Source: Castor canadensis
Taxonomy: Eukaryota > Chordata > Mammalia > Rodentia > Castoridae
Direction: 5' to 3'
Assembly (NCBI RefSeq): GCF_047511655.1
Contig: NC_133396.1
Coordinates: forward strand, 136,347,490 to 136,411,489
Length of the DNA stretch: 64,000 nucleotides
Shown piece by piece: positions 12,663 through 25,031 of this stretch (positions within the stretch are counted from its first letter, which is position 1; each line of letters opens with the position of its first letter). A program made the translations under genes and the position numbers. Below the pieces are notes generated by a model that saw only the letters and a program-made list of their open reading frames with translations, ran no database searches and was not told the origin of the DNA.

Positions 12663-12710
12663 ACATGGTGATGACCAGACATGGTGATGATCAGACATGG
12701 TGATGATCAG
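12663..12710 (+). repeat. 16-bp minisatellite, three units
   Basis: Three head-to-tail copies of ACATGGTGATGAYCAG at 12663, 12679 and 12695. They differ only at one pyrimidine. A degenerate related unit lies just upstream near 12642. Confidence 0.93.
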
Positions 12711-13089
12711 GACAGTAGCAGCAGGTGGAGAAGGAAGCATTGCTGGACCACCTTTCAGATTTGGACTGTCTTTTCCCAGACTTGAGTAGCCATAGGTGGT
12801 TTTTCACTATGAAACAGGTATTAAAATGTTGATCAGCTGACTTGATCAAAAAGTGACACCTTCAATGCAGGTTCAGATCCACGAGGTACTTAGTATACTA
12901 TGCATGAAACTTATCTTGAATGTAGCCATATAACTAGTAACAGACTGTAAACCTCTTCAGTGATGTGAGATGGTCCACACACAAGCCACATTATCCTCTC
13001 ACGGGTAAGATTTGTAAACTGTACTACAGACTCTCATAACCACTACTCACTGGCTGGAGTAATATATTGATGAATTTTTTTATTGAAAT

Positions 13090-13327
13090 CTCTTGACTAC
13101 TAGCTAAGTTTGTGATCACTTTGTGTGTTTATGTGTATTGCTTATTTGATATATCTTGGATGTTTTTCTACTGCATTGTTAACTTTTGTATATTGACCTT
13201 GATTGTATGCTTGTTGCATCTACTGACCCTTTATCATTCCTATAGTGGGAATTTTTTCCCCTAACTATATGGCATCTTTCTCTATGAGCTCTTCGCATAT
13301 TTCTACATTGTCAGAGATATCTTGGAA

Positions 13328-13362
<35 letters not shown>

Positions 13363-13720
13363 TGTGTGTGTTTAGGTATGGTGGCTTGTGAAATTGTTTT
13401 ACACATCCTATGATTTTTTTAAAAAAAGATTTTAAAGGATTCCTGAGCTTCCCTTGTGTCTGTCTACTTTTTATAAGAACATTTATTTTATTTTATTATT
13501 CAGTCCATTAATCTAACTGGAATTAACTTTTCTATATAATAGGAAGCTCAATTCCAAAGTTTTGATATTTTTTCCAAATGATGGGTAGTTTTGACAATAT
13601 CGCCTAACCTTCCTTATTCTCTGTGCACTGTCTACATTTTTATAGTGATGTATTTATGACTGAGGACAATTCTATATGCTTTCTACAATGATCTCAGAGC
13701 ATTTTAAATATTTTTAAAAC
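13090..13720 (-). mobile_element. Old L1 ORF2 3' part, antisense (diverged)
   Basis: Order and wording resemble the reverse complement of a mammalian L1 ORF2 3' region: TTGTTAACTTTTGTATATTG (compare the usual ttgattttgtatcctgcaac stretch), then TCCATTAATCTAACTGGAAT, AGGAAGCTCAATTCCA and ACATTTTTATAGTGATGTAT. A GT microsatellite interrupts it at 13329-13372. Divergence is high, so the family is uncertain. Confidence 0.45.
13329..13372. repeat. (GT)n microsatellite, interrupted
   Basis: GT units with a single CT interruption near 13361. Confidence 0.95.
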
Positions 13721-14979
13721 TATTAGAACTGACTTGAATTTGAATGATAAATTGCTGCAGATCATTCAATGTCTTCAGCGGTCAACTCACTTAGTACAGC
13801 ATACCTATAAATGCTCATCCTTCCAGATATAAGAGGTCCCTCAGGAGTGAGACTCTGGACACTTCCCAGCAGTCACTGGTGGGTAAGACCCACACACCCC
13901 ACTTCTCCCTTTGAGCCTATTTCAATGCAGACAAGACTTTTGATAGTTCACCAACTCGTGTATCTTCACATCACTTAAATATTTTATTAGCAGTTTTCAT
14001 CTTTGCCTTAGGTCAGTAACAGTGAAAATAGAATCTTTCACGTCCCATGTGATTCCATGTTCAATGTACTTTGACTGAAGTTGGAAGAGTTACCTATGCA
14101 GTTAAAAAGGATTTCCTTAAAGAATATTTTTGCAACAGGTTTGTTTTCAACAAATTTGAACATTTCTCCTGATCTGTCAACCTCCAGTCAAAGGGTATAT
14201 TCCAATCCACTTTTCACATTGGAATGATATTTTGAAAATGCAAAGTTAATCATACCAATCTTCTACAAAACCTATATTTGATCAAGTTGACCATTATAAA
14301 GACAAGTAACTATACAGATTTTGATAGCTGTCACAGTGATGGCTCTTGACAGGTCTGTAATGAATGTCTCAGCACCAAAGCCCAGTCCTTCCTTGTAGGT
14401 TCTCTAGCTTTGAGGACTTTTTTTCTGGATTTTATGTACTAGGCTCTCTCCTACCACAGACCCATACAGTTTTGTTTCCCAAGGCTTTTGAAACTGGTAC
14501 CTTTATACCTGCTTTGAAATCATTTCAGTTATTTCCTCATCTTTTACAAACTTATATTCTCTATACAGGCAATATTAATTTCAGCTTGTCACTATACATT
14601 CAGTGCCAAGGATGGAATCTACTGCACAGGAACGGTTTGATAAAATTGTCAAATGAGTAAACAATATAGGTTTCTCAATTGGGTTCAAGCACAGAGTCAA
14701 TATCTTTCCAAAATTAGCTCTTTTCATAGCTAGGAAGCATTTTGTTTAGTGTCTAAAGAATATACATCAGATATTATTCCTTTAAATGTGCAAGACTCAA
14801 AATCTTTAAGTTCTGTCAAAATTATACTGTTCTGTTTCAAATTGTGACAGTTTAAGACAGACAATAGTTCTGTACCTTCAGGAATTGTTTACTAGCTTAG
14901 TTTCTCTCTTAAATGAGTGAATTAACTATATAGTAAGATTTAATAACTCTTCATTGTAAAAGTCTTTGAAGATTTATCC

Positions 14980-15110
14980 ATGTTTAAATCCCAGCTCAAT
15001 TCAGTGCATCTTTGTGCCAGTTCCTAGCCTCTGTTGGATTTAATTATCCACTGTATGAAGTGAGAATAATATTATTACCTCTCTAAGTATTGCAGGTGTG
15101 ACTAAAGCAG
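14980..15110 (+). mobile_element. MIR SINE
   Basis: GTTTAAATCCCAGCTCAATT, then CTTTGTGCCAGTTCCTAGCC, ATCCACTGTATGAAGTGAGA, ATAATATTATTACCTCTCTA and GCAGGTGTGACTAAA follow the MIR consensus order (gaatcccggctc, ttgggcaagttactt, catctgtaaaatggg, ataatagtacctacctc, gttgtgaggattaaa). Confidence 0.6.
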
Positions 15111-16125
15111 GTGATGCATGTCTACAAATGCTGTGATACTGATCATTGCCTAGATTCATGCAAGTGTAACATGTTTACATCATTGTATAATTTCTTGACT
15201 AAAAGGAAATTTGTCTACAAGATTCTTCAACTAGACAAGACTAACTCTGTGGATGATTGCTGTGCTCATCTGGGGAAAAGATATCAAATTTGTCACAGCT
15301 GATGAATTTGTTCATCATTTGAGAATTGGTTATTCATGAGACTTCCTATATCAAGCTGCCTTTTAAGACAAAAGAAAGGCTACTTTAGTCTCAAGTCAGA
15401 GCCCTGTTCCAGCTAACAACTTCCTGAACAATAATTATCCCACTATTCTTTGTGTATTTTGTTCATTTGAACTACTATCATTATTATGTAGTAAATTATA
15501 TTCTATAACTTATATCATATACCGGGTGTTCACTAAAAATTTAATGACTTCCATTTTTAACAATTGTAGCTTTATATTTATAATCCAAACCAGTGTGATG
15601 GTTAATTTTAATGTTTAATTTGTTGTAAAGTTAAAGTTCTAATGAAGCTACAATTATTTCAGAATTTCTCTTCTGAGTAGTTGGAGCTTTGGCTAACTTA
15701 AAATGCTAAGGGCACCTCAAGATGACTTGTCTAGGTAAAAGGTTGCTCCTTATGTCACATACAATCTAATTCATTCTCTTTTCTTGTGAAAATAAGGATG
15801 AAAATCACCTTTACCTAGGTACCTAATTAGGTAATAGATTATATTGACTTTTATCAATATTTATATTTCAATTTTAAATGCCAAAGAATACAGTGCCATT
15901 AAATTTACCTATCTAATGTAAGAGCACATATCCTCTAGTTGAAACTACCACAAAGTATAAGCATTTTCCTAAAATGATACCATCAAGGTCTAGAAATTGA
16001 GCCTTTCACTATCAATCCTACCGATATCCCATGTCACATCTTCTAAAATTCATCTTATGAACAACTGAATCCCATAAGTCTTTGCTAATTATTACAAATA
16101 TTTATTTATAACTTCAATACTTTTT

Positions 16126-17279
16126 TTTTCTTTTTTTATTCATATGTGCATACAAGGCTTGGGTCATTTCTCCCCCCTGCCCCCAACCCCTCCCTTACCA
16201 CCCACTCCGCCCTCTCCCTCTCCCCCCCACCCCCTCAATACCCAGCAGACACTATTTTGCCCTTATTTCTAATTTTGTAGTAGAGAGAGTATAAGCAAAT
16301 AGGAAGGAACAAGGGTTTTTGCTGGTTGAGATAAGGATAGCTATACAGGGAGTTGACTCACATTAATTTCCTGTACATGTGTGTTGCCTTCTAGGTTAAT
16401 TCTTTTTGATCTAACCTTTTCTCTAGTTCCTGTTCCACTTTTCCTATTGGCCTCAGTTGCTTTTAAGGTATCTGCTTTAGTTTCTCTGCATTAAGGGCAA
16501 CAAATGCTAGCTAATTTTTTAGGTGTCTTACCTATCCTCATCCCTCCCTTGTGTGCTCTCGCTTCTATCATGTGCTCATAGTCCAATCCCATTATTGTGT
16601 TTGCCCTTGATCTAATGTCCACATATGAGGGAGAACATACGAGTTTTGGTCTTTTGGGCCAGGCTAACCTCACTCAGAATGATGTTTTCCAATTCCATCC
16701 ATTTACCAGCGGATGATAACATTTCGTTCTTCTTCATGGCTGCATAAAATTCCATTGTGTATAGATACCACATTTTCTTAATCCATTCGTTAGTGGTGGG
16801 GCATCTTGGCTGTTTCTATAACTTGGCTATTGTGAATAGTGCCGCAATTAACATGGTTGTGCAGGTGTCTCTGGAGTAACCTGTGTCACAGTCTATTGGA
16901 CTGATAACCAGAATATATAGGGAACTTAAAAAACTAAATTTTCCCAAAACTAATGAACCAATAAAGAAATGGGCAAGTGAACTAAACAGAACTTTCTCAA
17001 ACGAAGAAATTCAAATGGCCAAAAAACACATGAAAAAATGATCACCATCTCTAGCAATAAAGGAAATGCAATTAAAACCACGCTAAGATTCTACCTCACC
17101 CCTGTTAGAATAGCCATCATCAGCAACACCACCACCAACAGGTGTTGGCGAGGATGCGGGGAAAAAGGAACCCTCTTACACTGTTGGTGGAAATGTAGAC
17201 TAGTACAACCACTCTGGAAAAAAATTTGGTGGCTACTTAAAAAGCTAGACATCGATCTACCATTTGATCCAGCAATACC
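16126..17279 (-). mobile_element. L1-B: L1 with inverted 5' part (twin priming)
   Basis: The 3' part, 16126-16894, is antisense: poly(T), 3'UTR with C-rich tract, then the last part of ORF2 back to the sequence that L1-A has at 7868. The adjoining part, 16898-17279, is in sense orientation and equals L1-A 7466-7849 (GGACTGATAACCAGAATATA to GATCCAGCAATACCA). Three extra bases lie at the junction, and about 18 bp of L1 (L1-A 7850-7867) are missing. A perfect 15-bp direct repeat, ACTTCAATACTTTTT, flanks the whole at 16111-16125 and 17280-17294. One target-site duplication around two oppositely oriented, adjacent segments of one L1 is the known signature of twin priming. Confidence 0.95.
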
Positions 17280-20200
17280 ACTTCAATACTTTTTACACCT
17301 TTAGAATTTAAATCTTAGGATGCCTTTAATGATGATACAAAATAATATCTTGGAAGAGTGAGGATCTAAGGATGTAAGTACTAAGAACACATTGATGAGT
17401 TTTGTTAACTATTTGGGATATTTAACTTGCATTTTGTAAGTAAATTAATTTTCTTCATTTTGTGTGAATATCTCTATATGTTGAAGTAAATCTGAGTTGA
17501 GTTCAATTCTATCCTATTTTAAATATGTTTAGAAAAGTAATTTGAATACAAAATCTGAAAATTTCATATACATGATTTAATGAGTATTCACAATTATATT
17601 ATATACAAAATTTTACTTTAAATTGTTATCAGTATGAAGTTATTGAATTAGTTTTTCTATAAATAGATATTTTAATTATCATGTACTGTCCAGGGAGCAT
17701 GTTAGATACTTTCTTTAATGTGGTACTGGTCAATTGTTGCTTATTCTTATGAGAAGAAGGCTTTTACTTCAAATGAAATGACAAAATGATACTCGAACAC
17801 AAAAGTACCCCAGAGTCAATAGAGACCATGACATTACAATCTTTGGACATACCTAAATCACTGATAACAATACCATGAATGATAAAATTAAGCTTTAACA
17901 AACTAAACTGATGTTTGATGCATGAGTTTTAATTACAATATTCTAAAGCTCCTGAATGAAAGAAAGCAATCCAATATTTTTTAATATTTATATTTCTTTT
18001 TATCTCTATAAACTCTGAGGTTAGAGCATAAGATCAAAGTTCTAAATTTTAAATCACTGCCAAAGTTCTCAAGAAATATGCACTAATGTTAATTAAATAT
18101 TCGGTTTGTATATCATGCATATCCATGTATAAATCATGATATTGAATAATAAAATACATTTGGTAGTCCATTTTATACATTAGAATAAAATGTAATTTAT
18201 TATGTAATTATTATATGACCTTTTTCTAGCTAATTATCACAATTGTATATTATGACACAGCTATAAAAGCTAATAAATCAGAAATAAAAAATGAAGCACA
18301 TAGACAAAGTGTCAAATTAATTAAACCAATGTTTTTATAAACTCAATTTATTTTCTAAATTGAAGTTAGTTTTCCCAAAGTTTGATCTTATACAAGTGTA
18401 GAAACATTTTATTTCATTGTTTATTTTGTCCTTATTGTTACCATACTTTTTGAGTAAATCAAGATTCCTTAGCTTCATATTCTTCCTTTGTCAAAATCAC
18501 CTTTTCCCCTGGAATAGTATCTATATAGATGGTAGCCTGACTACTCCAAACATGTCATTCAAACAACTTGATCTGTAGTCTCTTGAATTTCTCAGTTTAC
18601 TCATCTTATTCACTGTATAAAAGTTCTTATGGAAAAGGAAGGGAATCCTAACCTCTTTATTTTAAATAAGAGGAACCCTCTACAATGCATTCAGTGCTGA
18701 GACCAGTCCCTCCTTGCTAAGTTAGATGACATGCGAGCTGTTATTAGAAGGGGGCTATGCCATTTTTAGCTCCTGGGGGGAAGAATAATGAGGTCTAGGG
18801 AAAGACAACATCTGTCACAAAGAGTTTTTGTATGTGAAGATGAAGACTGGTTCCTGTGACTCACATTGGAAATTTGAAGGTGTGAGACATGCACAAGATT
18901 TCATTGAATGTAATGTGTAAAGAAAGTACAATTTAGTAAAGTAATTTGTACAAAGAACATTTGGTGATCCTAGATTCAGGAATAACTTGCAACTTTTCTC
19001 CTGAGCTTAAGCTCAAGGTGTGTGCTCTAGTGTTACAGTCTCTCTGAACTACAACGAACTCCTAAATGTACACATTTGCTTATTCTGTGTCCATGAAAAA
19101 CTCTATTAACAAGTTCTCATGTACTGCTCCTCTCCCTAACCATATTCAACTAATGAAAAAGTTATAGAGAAGATGACCAGGCAAATTTGCACCTCTTGCT
19201 CTTTATTCTTCTCCTCAGCTATGCTCTCATTGTTTGATACCCCTCCAGTCTACTCCTCTGGTGACAGGTTTTGATGTTCTCCAGGGAGCTTAACGCTAAC
19301 TTCAGAGAAATGTGTGCACCTTTTTATTATCATCATTATTATTATTTTATTGCTGTGATTGGTACTTTTCAATCTCTCTATTTATTTAACACATTTTGGT
19401 AGTGTGGTTACCACATTCCTCCTACTCATACTTATCTACATGACCATGGTTTTGAGATAGAGCACACAAAAGTTATTACAAAAATTTCTTAATAGATTAA
19501 TATCTTACTGTGAATAATCATTAAAATGTACAAGGGAGATATTTTCTAGGTCCTCAGATTACTAACTATGCTTATTTTTAGTATGTGATTTTGAAAAGGA
19601 AATCTCGATGGTTCGTCTGTATTTCTTGAGAACTTGATTTGGAAAACAGTCTGAAAATCTGACAGGAATAAACTTTCACTTTTTTTTTTTTTACTTTGTA
19701 GCTGGCAAGATCAGAAATGCCATGAAAAGTTGATTGTAAAACAGAATATTTTCTACTTCAGCTGGTTTCTGAACTTATAAAGAGAAGTACTCATACACAT
19801 GCATACATAAAATCATAAAATCACATTCCCAATAGTCAAAAATAAAAATAAAAGGGGAGAAGGTCACTCTCAATTATCCTCAAGACTTTGTCCATATGTT
19901 CAAACCTCAATTGATGTGAGAGACAAACAAAACTTGATAATGTGTATTTTTTTCATTTCTGAGGATGTTAAATAATTGAACTGAATATATTCTATAACTT
20001 CTGGCTTGGCTGTTTATTATCACAATGTCAAAACCAACTTAACTTTTATATAAATGCAAATTCAGCTTTTAAATATGTGAATGTCTATTAAGAAATTTGA
20101 TTCACAAGATAACTCAGTTTTCAAAAAATTAGAATATATACATAGAGATATATTAACATATACACTGACATATTACTTAACTACCCACCTCATTTCCTTT

Positions 20201-21106
20201 TACTTTCCTCCAGGCACAATTAAATCTAGATGGCATAGTATGTATATTTTATGGAGCATTGAACTGGTAGCAGATGAGAGAATCATGATCTTTACTGCTG
20301 CTGTTTTGACAGAGTAGAGAGATAATGGGCCAATCTTCTCTCTGGATAACTCTTACCTGACCAGGGAAGATGAGGTAGTAAGGAATTGAATCATTTTAAA
20401 ACAGGCATTTGTGCAGAATAGAGAGTGAACTGTCAATTGAGCTGTGCTTGACAGAAAATGGCACTTTTGCTTTGGGCATCTTTTTAAGAGTAAGAACAAA
20501 GTTAAAGTTATATCTAATATTTTCTTGATTTCATGCAATGAACATTGTGTTTTCCTCCATGTATATCAAAATAAATGGTATGTTGGTGTCAGTGTTATTA
20601 CCATAGTAAAATCCAAATAAAATAGGGACTTCCACTGCATTTAAGCTCATTTCTTGAAATTAAATTTCCTTACAGGAGGATAAGATGACTAAAAAGACTC
20701 AGAGGGAATTTCTATAACACCAAATTAAAAAGACATAGAAAAATATTGAAGTTCCCAGATAATGCTTAAAGTACACGATAATTATGTCTTCATTGCATGA
20801 GTTAGTGATAAAAACACAGGCACTCTCTTACAAATCACAGAGTATCATCTGCTACATATGTGTTGATTTTTTACTTATATGTTGAGTATGAAAAATTAAA
20901 GATTTTTCAATGTCTTCTGATTATTCATAAAATGAGATGAATTACCCATATGAGATTTCCATTTTTCTACTGCTTTATTGAATTCCATTATCTCAGTTTT
21001 CTGTTGCATGTGTGTGGGAGTGTTTTACATATCAGTTACATAGATGATGTTTCAGTTCTTTAAAGTTGAATTAAATAATTTATTAATGTCAAGAATTATA
21101 AACATA

Positions 21107-21300
21107 GCCTGGTGCCAGTGCCTATGCCTATAATCCTAGAACTCAGGAGACAGAGACCAAAAGGATCATGGTTCAAAGCCAGCCCAGGCAAATAGTTCAC
21201 AAGACCCTATTTCAAAAAGCACCATCACAAAAAAAAGGGGCTGCTGGAATGACTCCAAGTGTCGGCCCTAATTATAAACCCCAGTACTGCTTCACCAAAA
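21107..21300 (+). mobile_element. B1-ID dimeric SINE
   Basis: Left part: GCCTGGTGCCAGTGCCTATG, CCTATAATCCTAGAACTCAG and GGTTCAAAGCCAGCCCAGGC, a B1/7SL-type monomer. It is joined through an A-rich linker to an ID/tRNA-like right part (GGCTGCTGGAATGACTCCAA, then CCCCAGTACTGC). Such chimeric dimers are known in several non-murid rodent lineages and are the main taxonomic clue in the window. Confidence 0.88.
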
Positions 21301-23163
21301 AATAATTATAAATATATAAGTAAAAAATTGTAGTAAGATATATTGAGTTGGTAGCAGTTATCATAAAGGTTAATTTAATTTAAAATCAATTTTAGGTTAT
21401 ATCTGGTAGCTTATATTAAACATAGATGCAACTTATTCATACCAAGAGATAATTTTTGGATTCATTGAAAATATCATTTGCTGTAAACCAAAATAAAACA
21501 AAGTAAGATTTTTAATCAAAATAAGATGGAACTTAATTCAGATAGATCCTCTGATGATTGCACCCATTCCTATAGATACGTGTAAGTGTGGTGGGAGGCT
21601 ATATGTCTGTATGTATTTTTCAGTGCTATGTATTCACAAATAAAGAAGCAGTATGTTCTTTTTCACTTAAAAGTCATTTCCTTGCCACAACCTAGCCAGT
21701 AAGTAGAGTCCTAGACACATGCTTTTCTCCTGCTCAGAGAGATTCAGCCTTTATTTGAAGTTATGAGTTTAATCCAAAAAAATGGAGGAGACACAGGCAT
21801 TCCTCAAGAGAATGAAAAAGTTACTGTGTGAAAGTGTTTTCTCCAAATCCACCACAGATAAATAGCATTTGTACCTTGTGAAAGTTGAGAACATGTACCC
21901 TTGTGTGTGCTAAGTCCTCCAAAGCATTATAAGCCTTTCGAGTCTGAACATCAAGAGCCAGACACTTGAAAATAGTTCCAAAGCTTCACTGCCTTCAAGA
22001 GCAGGATGTCTGTTACCAGGTGGCCTGTTGGTCCATCTAAGAGAAACAACCAGTGCCTAAGACATGAAAAAGGACCTGTGATGGAGGAAAGCAAGGTTCA
22101 GGAAGCAGTCATGACTAAATCTGTTCCTGTGTGCATTTTCTAGTACTGCAGAAAAGACATGACAAAATTAGAGATGTTATAGTTTGAACTAATTAATCTT
22201 CCTAGCACACAGAAACAGTGGGCTTGATTTTATATTTGATGAGAATTGACTTTGGACTAAAAGCATTCTTCCTTTTTTTTCCCCTACACCATTTTAGAAG
22301 AAAAATTAATACTTCTCCATTTAAGATTAACTTATGATCTTTATCCATTTCTTCCTGTCTAAATTTTTGACATGACTAATTGTTAATTCTCTTTTACTTC
22401 TCTCAGTATTTACTTTAAATACTAGAAATTTAGGCCCAATATATAAATACTTTGAAATATTTCATATTACCACACAGGGCTTTCTCTTCCATTACAGAGC
22501 TCAAAACACACACTGTCTTATGAGTTTTCTTACCTAAGTTTGTCATTCAGTGTATTTATTTCATATTTTTGTACACCCTGAGAAATGACTTATTATTAAA
22601 TAAAAAAACCACAGTTAATATGGTTTCATGTGTGTTTTCAAAAGAATTTACAACTGGCCAGAGAAACATAGTTCAGCAGGATCTTAATCCAGAACACGCC
22701 TTTGTTTTTAGTGACAACCATAGTGCTATTTGTCAATTTTTAAGTAAGTGTATTAATTACAGTTATAACTGATCACTTTATACTGCAAATTGAAGATTTA
22801 TAATATAATATATCTTCCATATTGATAAACAAAAGGTTTAAATTTCACTTTGCCAATAATATATTTTGCCAAAATGTGCTAATGACTCTACATTTTTTAT
22901 GAAAAACTTCATTGACAAAATTATACATTTAGGGGAATTTCCAAAGCTTTAAAAGACATTTAATGTCAGAAAGAAAGCCACAGTTTTCTTTCCAAAAGTT
23001 CTGTAAAAGTAATTCCCTCACCAATTGATTTGAATGCTTATAAATTCATTCCAGATCTTAATTTTGTCTAAAGAATCTTTTTACATTCTAAATTACTCCA
23101 TTTGTTTATGTACACTGTAGTTAGAAAATTATCAGTCTTTAACTCCAGCTACTTTACTTGAAA

Positions 23164-23306
23164 GTAAGATATAGATAGATAAGTAGATAGATGATAGATA
23201 CATGACGGATAGATAGATGATGTTAGATAAGTAGGTAGATGATAGATAGCTAGATAGCTAGATAGATAGCTAGATAGATGATAGATAGATAAATGATAGA
23301 TAGATT
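23164..23306. repeat. (GATA)n array with GCTA/GATG variants
   Basis: About 140 bp of imperfect TAGA/GATA units, with internal TAGC and GATGATAG variants that give a longer secondary periodicity. It is probably highly polymorphic. Confidence 0.95.
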
Positions 23307-24737
23307 TAGGGAAGCAATTCAATAATATTATTTCAGAATTGAAAATGACTTAGACATCTATAATTCCACTGAGACTATAGTTAATACAATTTTTATTTAT
23401 ACAGAATTTTATCACACCATATACTATGATAGGCAAAAAACATTGAAAATCTTTTAAAAATGTGTTAATCTAGATCGACTGTAGATATGTGGCAATAATT
23501 TGCACTTGAATAGGATTGAACTTTTAACAGCATTTTTTTGAGAAACTCAGATTTTATTTATTCTGTCATGGGAAACAATATGAGGAATTAAAGATTGTTT
23601 CTGAATGACAATAGCCATAAGAAAATACACACATTTGGTTAATAGTAAGAAATGAAAAAAGGACGACGGTCATACATAGTTGTGAATCATTAGGGTTATA
23701 GGAAATATTTTCCATTTTTAATCATAATGCAACACAAAAGAAAAGCTCTGCAAAGATCAATGTCCTAATTGGTAAACTAAGGAACAAGCCAGTTATTTTA
23801 TTATAGAAATGAATATCAATGTAAAAATTTACTGAGGGGTCTTTTGTAGTCATTGCATGTCTACAATTCCTTTCCTAAAATTCTTAAATCCCAAAGGCTC
23901 TGGAGGCAAAGAAAACTAAATAATCTGTCAGTAGGAAGCATTATTTCTGATGTTTAATCTAATACCTAAACACATAAAATTTTTACATATTTACGAGGTA
24001 CCATGAGATCTTTTGACACACACATCTGTATATGTGTGATGTTTAAATCATGTAAAACTTAACATTCTTTTCAACATATGTATTCCTTTATGGCAAAAAT
24101 ATTCAAAATACTTCCTTCTAGGTTTTGGAATATGCAGTCATTTTTATTATCCATAGTCATCCTAACACAGTGTAGCACAGGCAATTTTCTGGTCTTCTTT
24201 CACTGTAACCTGTGAGCTCACAGAAGATTATTCATGATCTATTTATTTTGGTGTGATTGCATATGCTTCACACAAAATGTACTAACATATTTATAATTTT
24301 CCTCCAAATCTGGAACTGTAAGTATTCATTAACTTTATAAAATCCAGAAGTTCTAAATTCAGTAAGAAATTTGCCCTAAGAGATTTCTGATAAGCAATTA
24401 TGGAACTGAACACCAAGAAATACTAATTTATACATTTCCTCTGTCCATTTTGTAATGCCTAATTCTTTTTAAAAATCACTAAAAACTAATGCAAAATGAC
24501 AAACTACCTGCATAATATTTAGATAAAATGGATGTAGTGCACACAAATTTCCATATATCCCAATAAACTGAATTGAAGGGAAAGCTCTCTAGCCCTCCTC
24601 TTGGTGCTAATGACAATCACTCTGTCAGAGTGTTACTGGTTTAGGTGATGCTGGGCTAGCTATTAAGTGAACTTTGTTTTAACCTCATGCGTGTCTTGGT
24701 TCGCACTGCTCCAATCTGTAGAAATTCCATTCTTATT

Positions 24738-25031
24738 TCAGTCTGCCATGAGCAGATGAAGACTCTGAGGACCTATGTCTAATTGATAGAGTGGAGATTC
24801 CAGTGTAAATTGTATACTGAACATAACATCATATAAAATTAAAAATGAACTTAAGTAGGAGTTGCAGTATGTATTATCACTGCAATGGAGCAGTTGCAGC
24901 ACTCCACAGACTCCTTTCAAATCAACGATGTAGTTAGGCTTGGGAATGGGCCACGAGAAGCCAGACAGCGAGCAGAGAAGAAGCAGTAGCAACACTGAGT
25001 TTGAAACACACCAGATGTCTGACAGTGTCAT
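24738..25031 (-). other. Unrecognised 97-codon open frame
   Basis: I do not recognise this product. The predicted N-terminus has a short polar lead and a strong hydrophobic core (SVLLLLLLCSLSG, about residues 12-24), followed by WPIPKPNYIVDLKG, so it resembles a secretory signal peptide. The rest has several Cys but no family pattern I know. The local base composition is slightly richer in GC than its surroundings, and no repeat family is obvious. No splice partner, Kozak context or polyadenylation signal makes it a convincing gene. Chance in a gene desert is the default reading. Confidence 0.2.

Larger units (their letters stand above)
9030..16110. other. Intergenic DNA, mostly unassigned
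   Basis: No gene seen. Supported content is a MIR-like piece at 9780-9845, a B1-like SINE at 11034-11146, an AT-rich near-palindromic run at 11697-11764, a hairpin at 12559-12598, a 16-bp minisatellite at 12663-12710, an old antisense L1 piece at about 13090-13720 with a GT microsatellite inside it, and a MIR at 14980-15110. The open frames at 14364-14660 and 15111-15302 show no recognisable domain. Confidence 0.7.

Noticed and set aside
23164..23306. CRISPR-like array
   Set aside because: Simple tetranucleotide repeat with no spacers in a eukaryotic genome.
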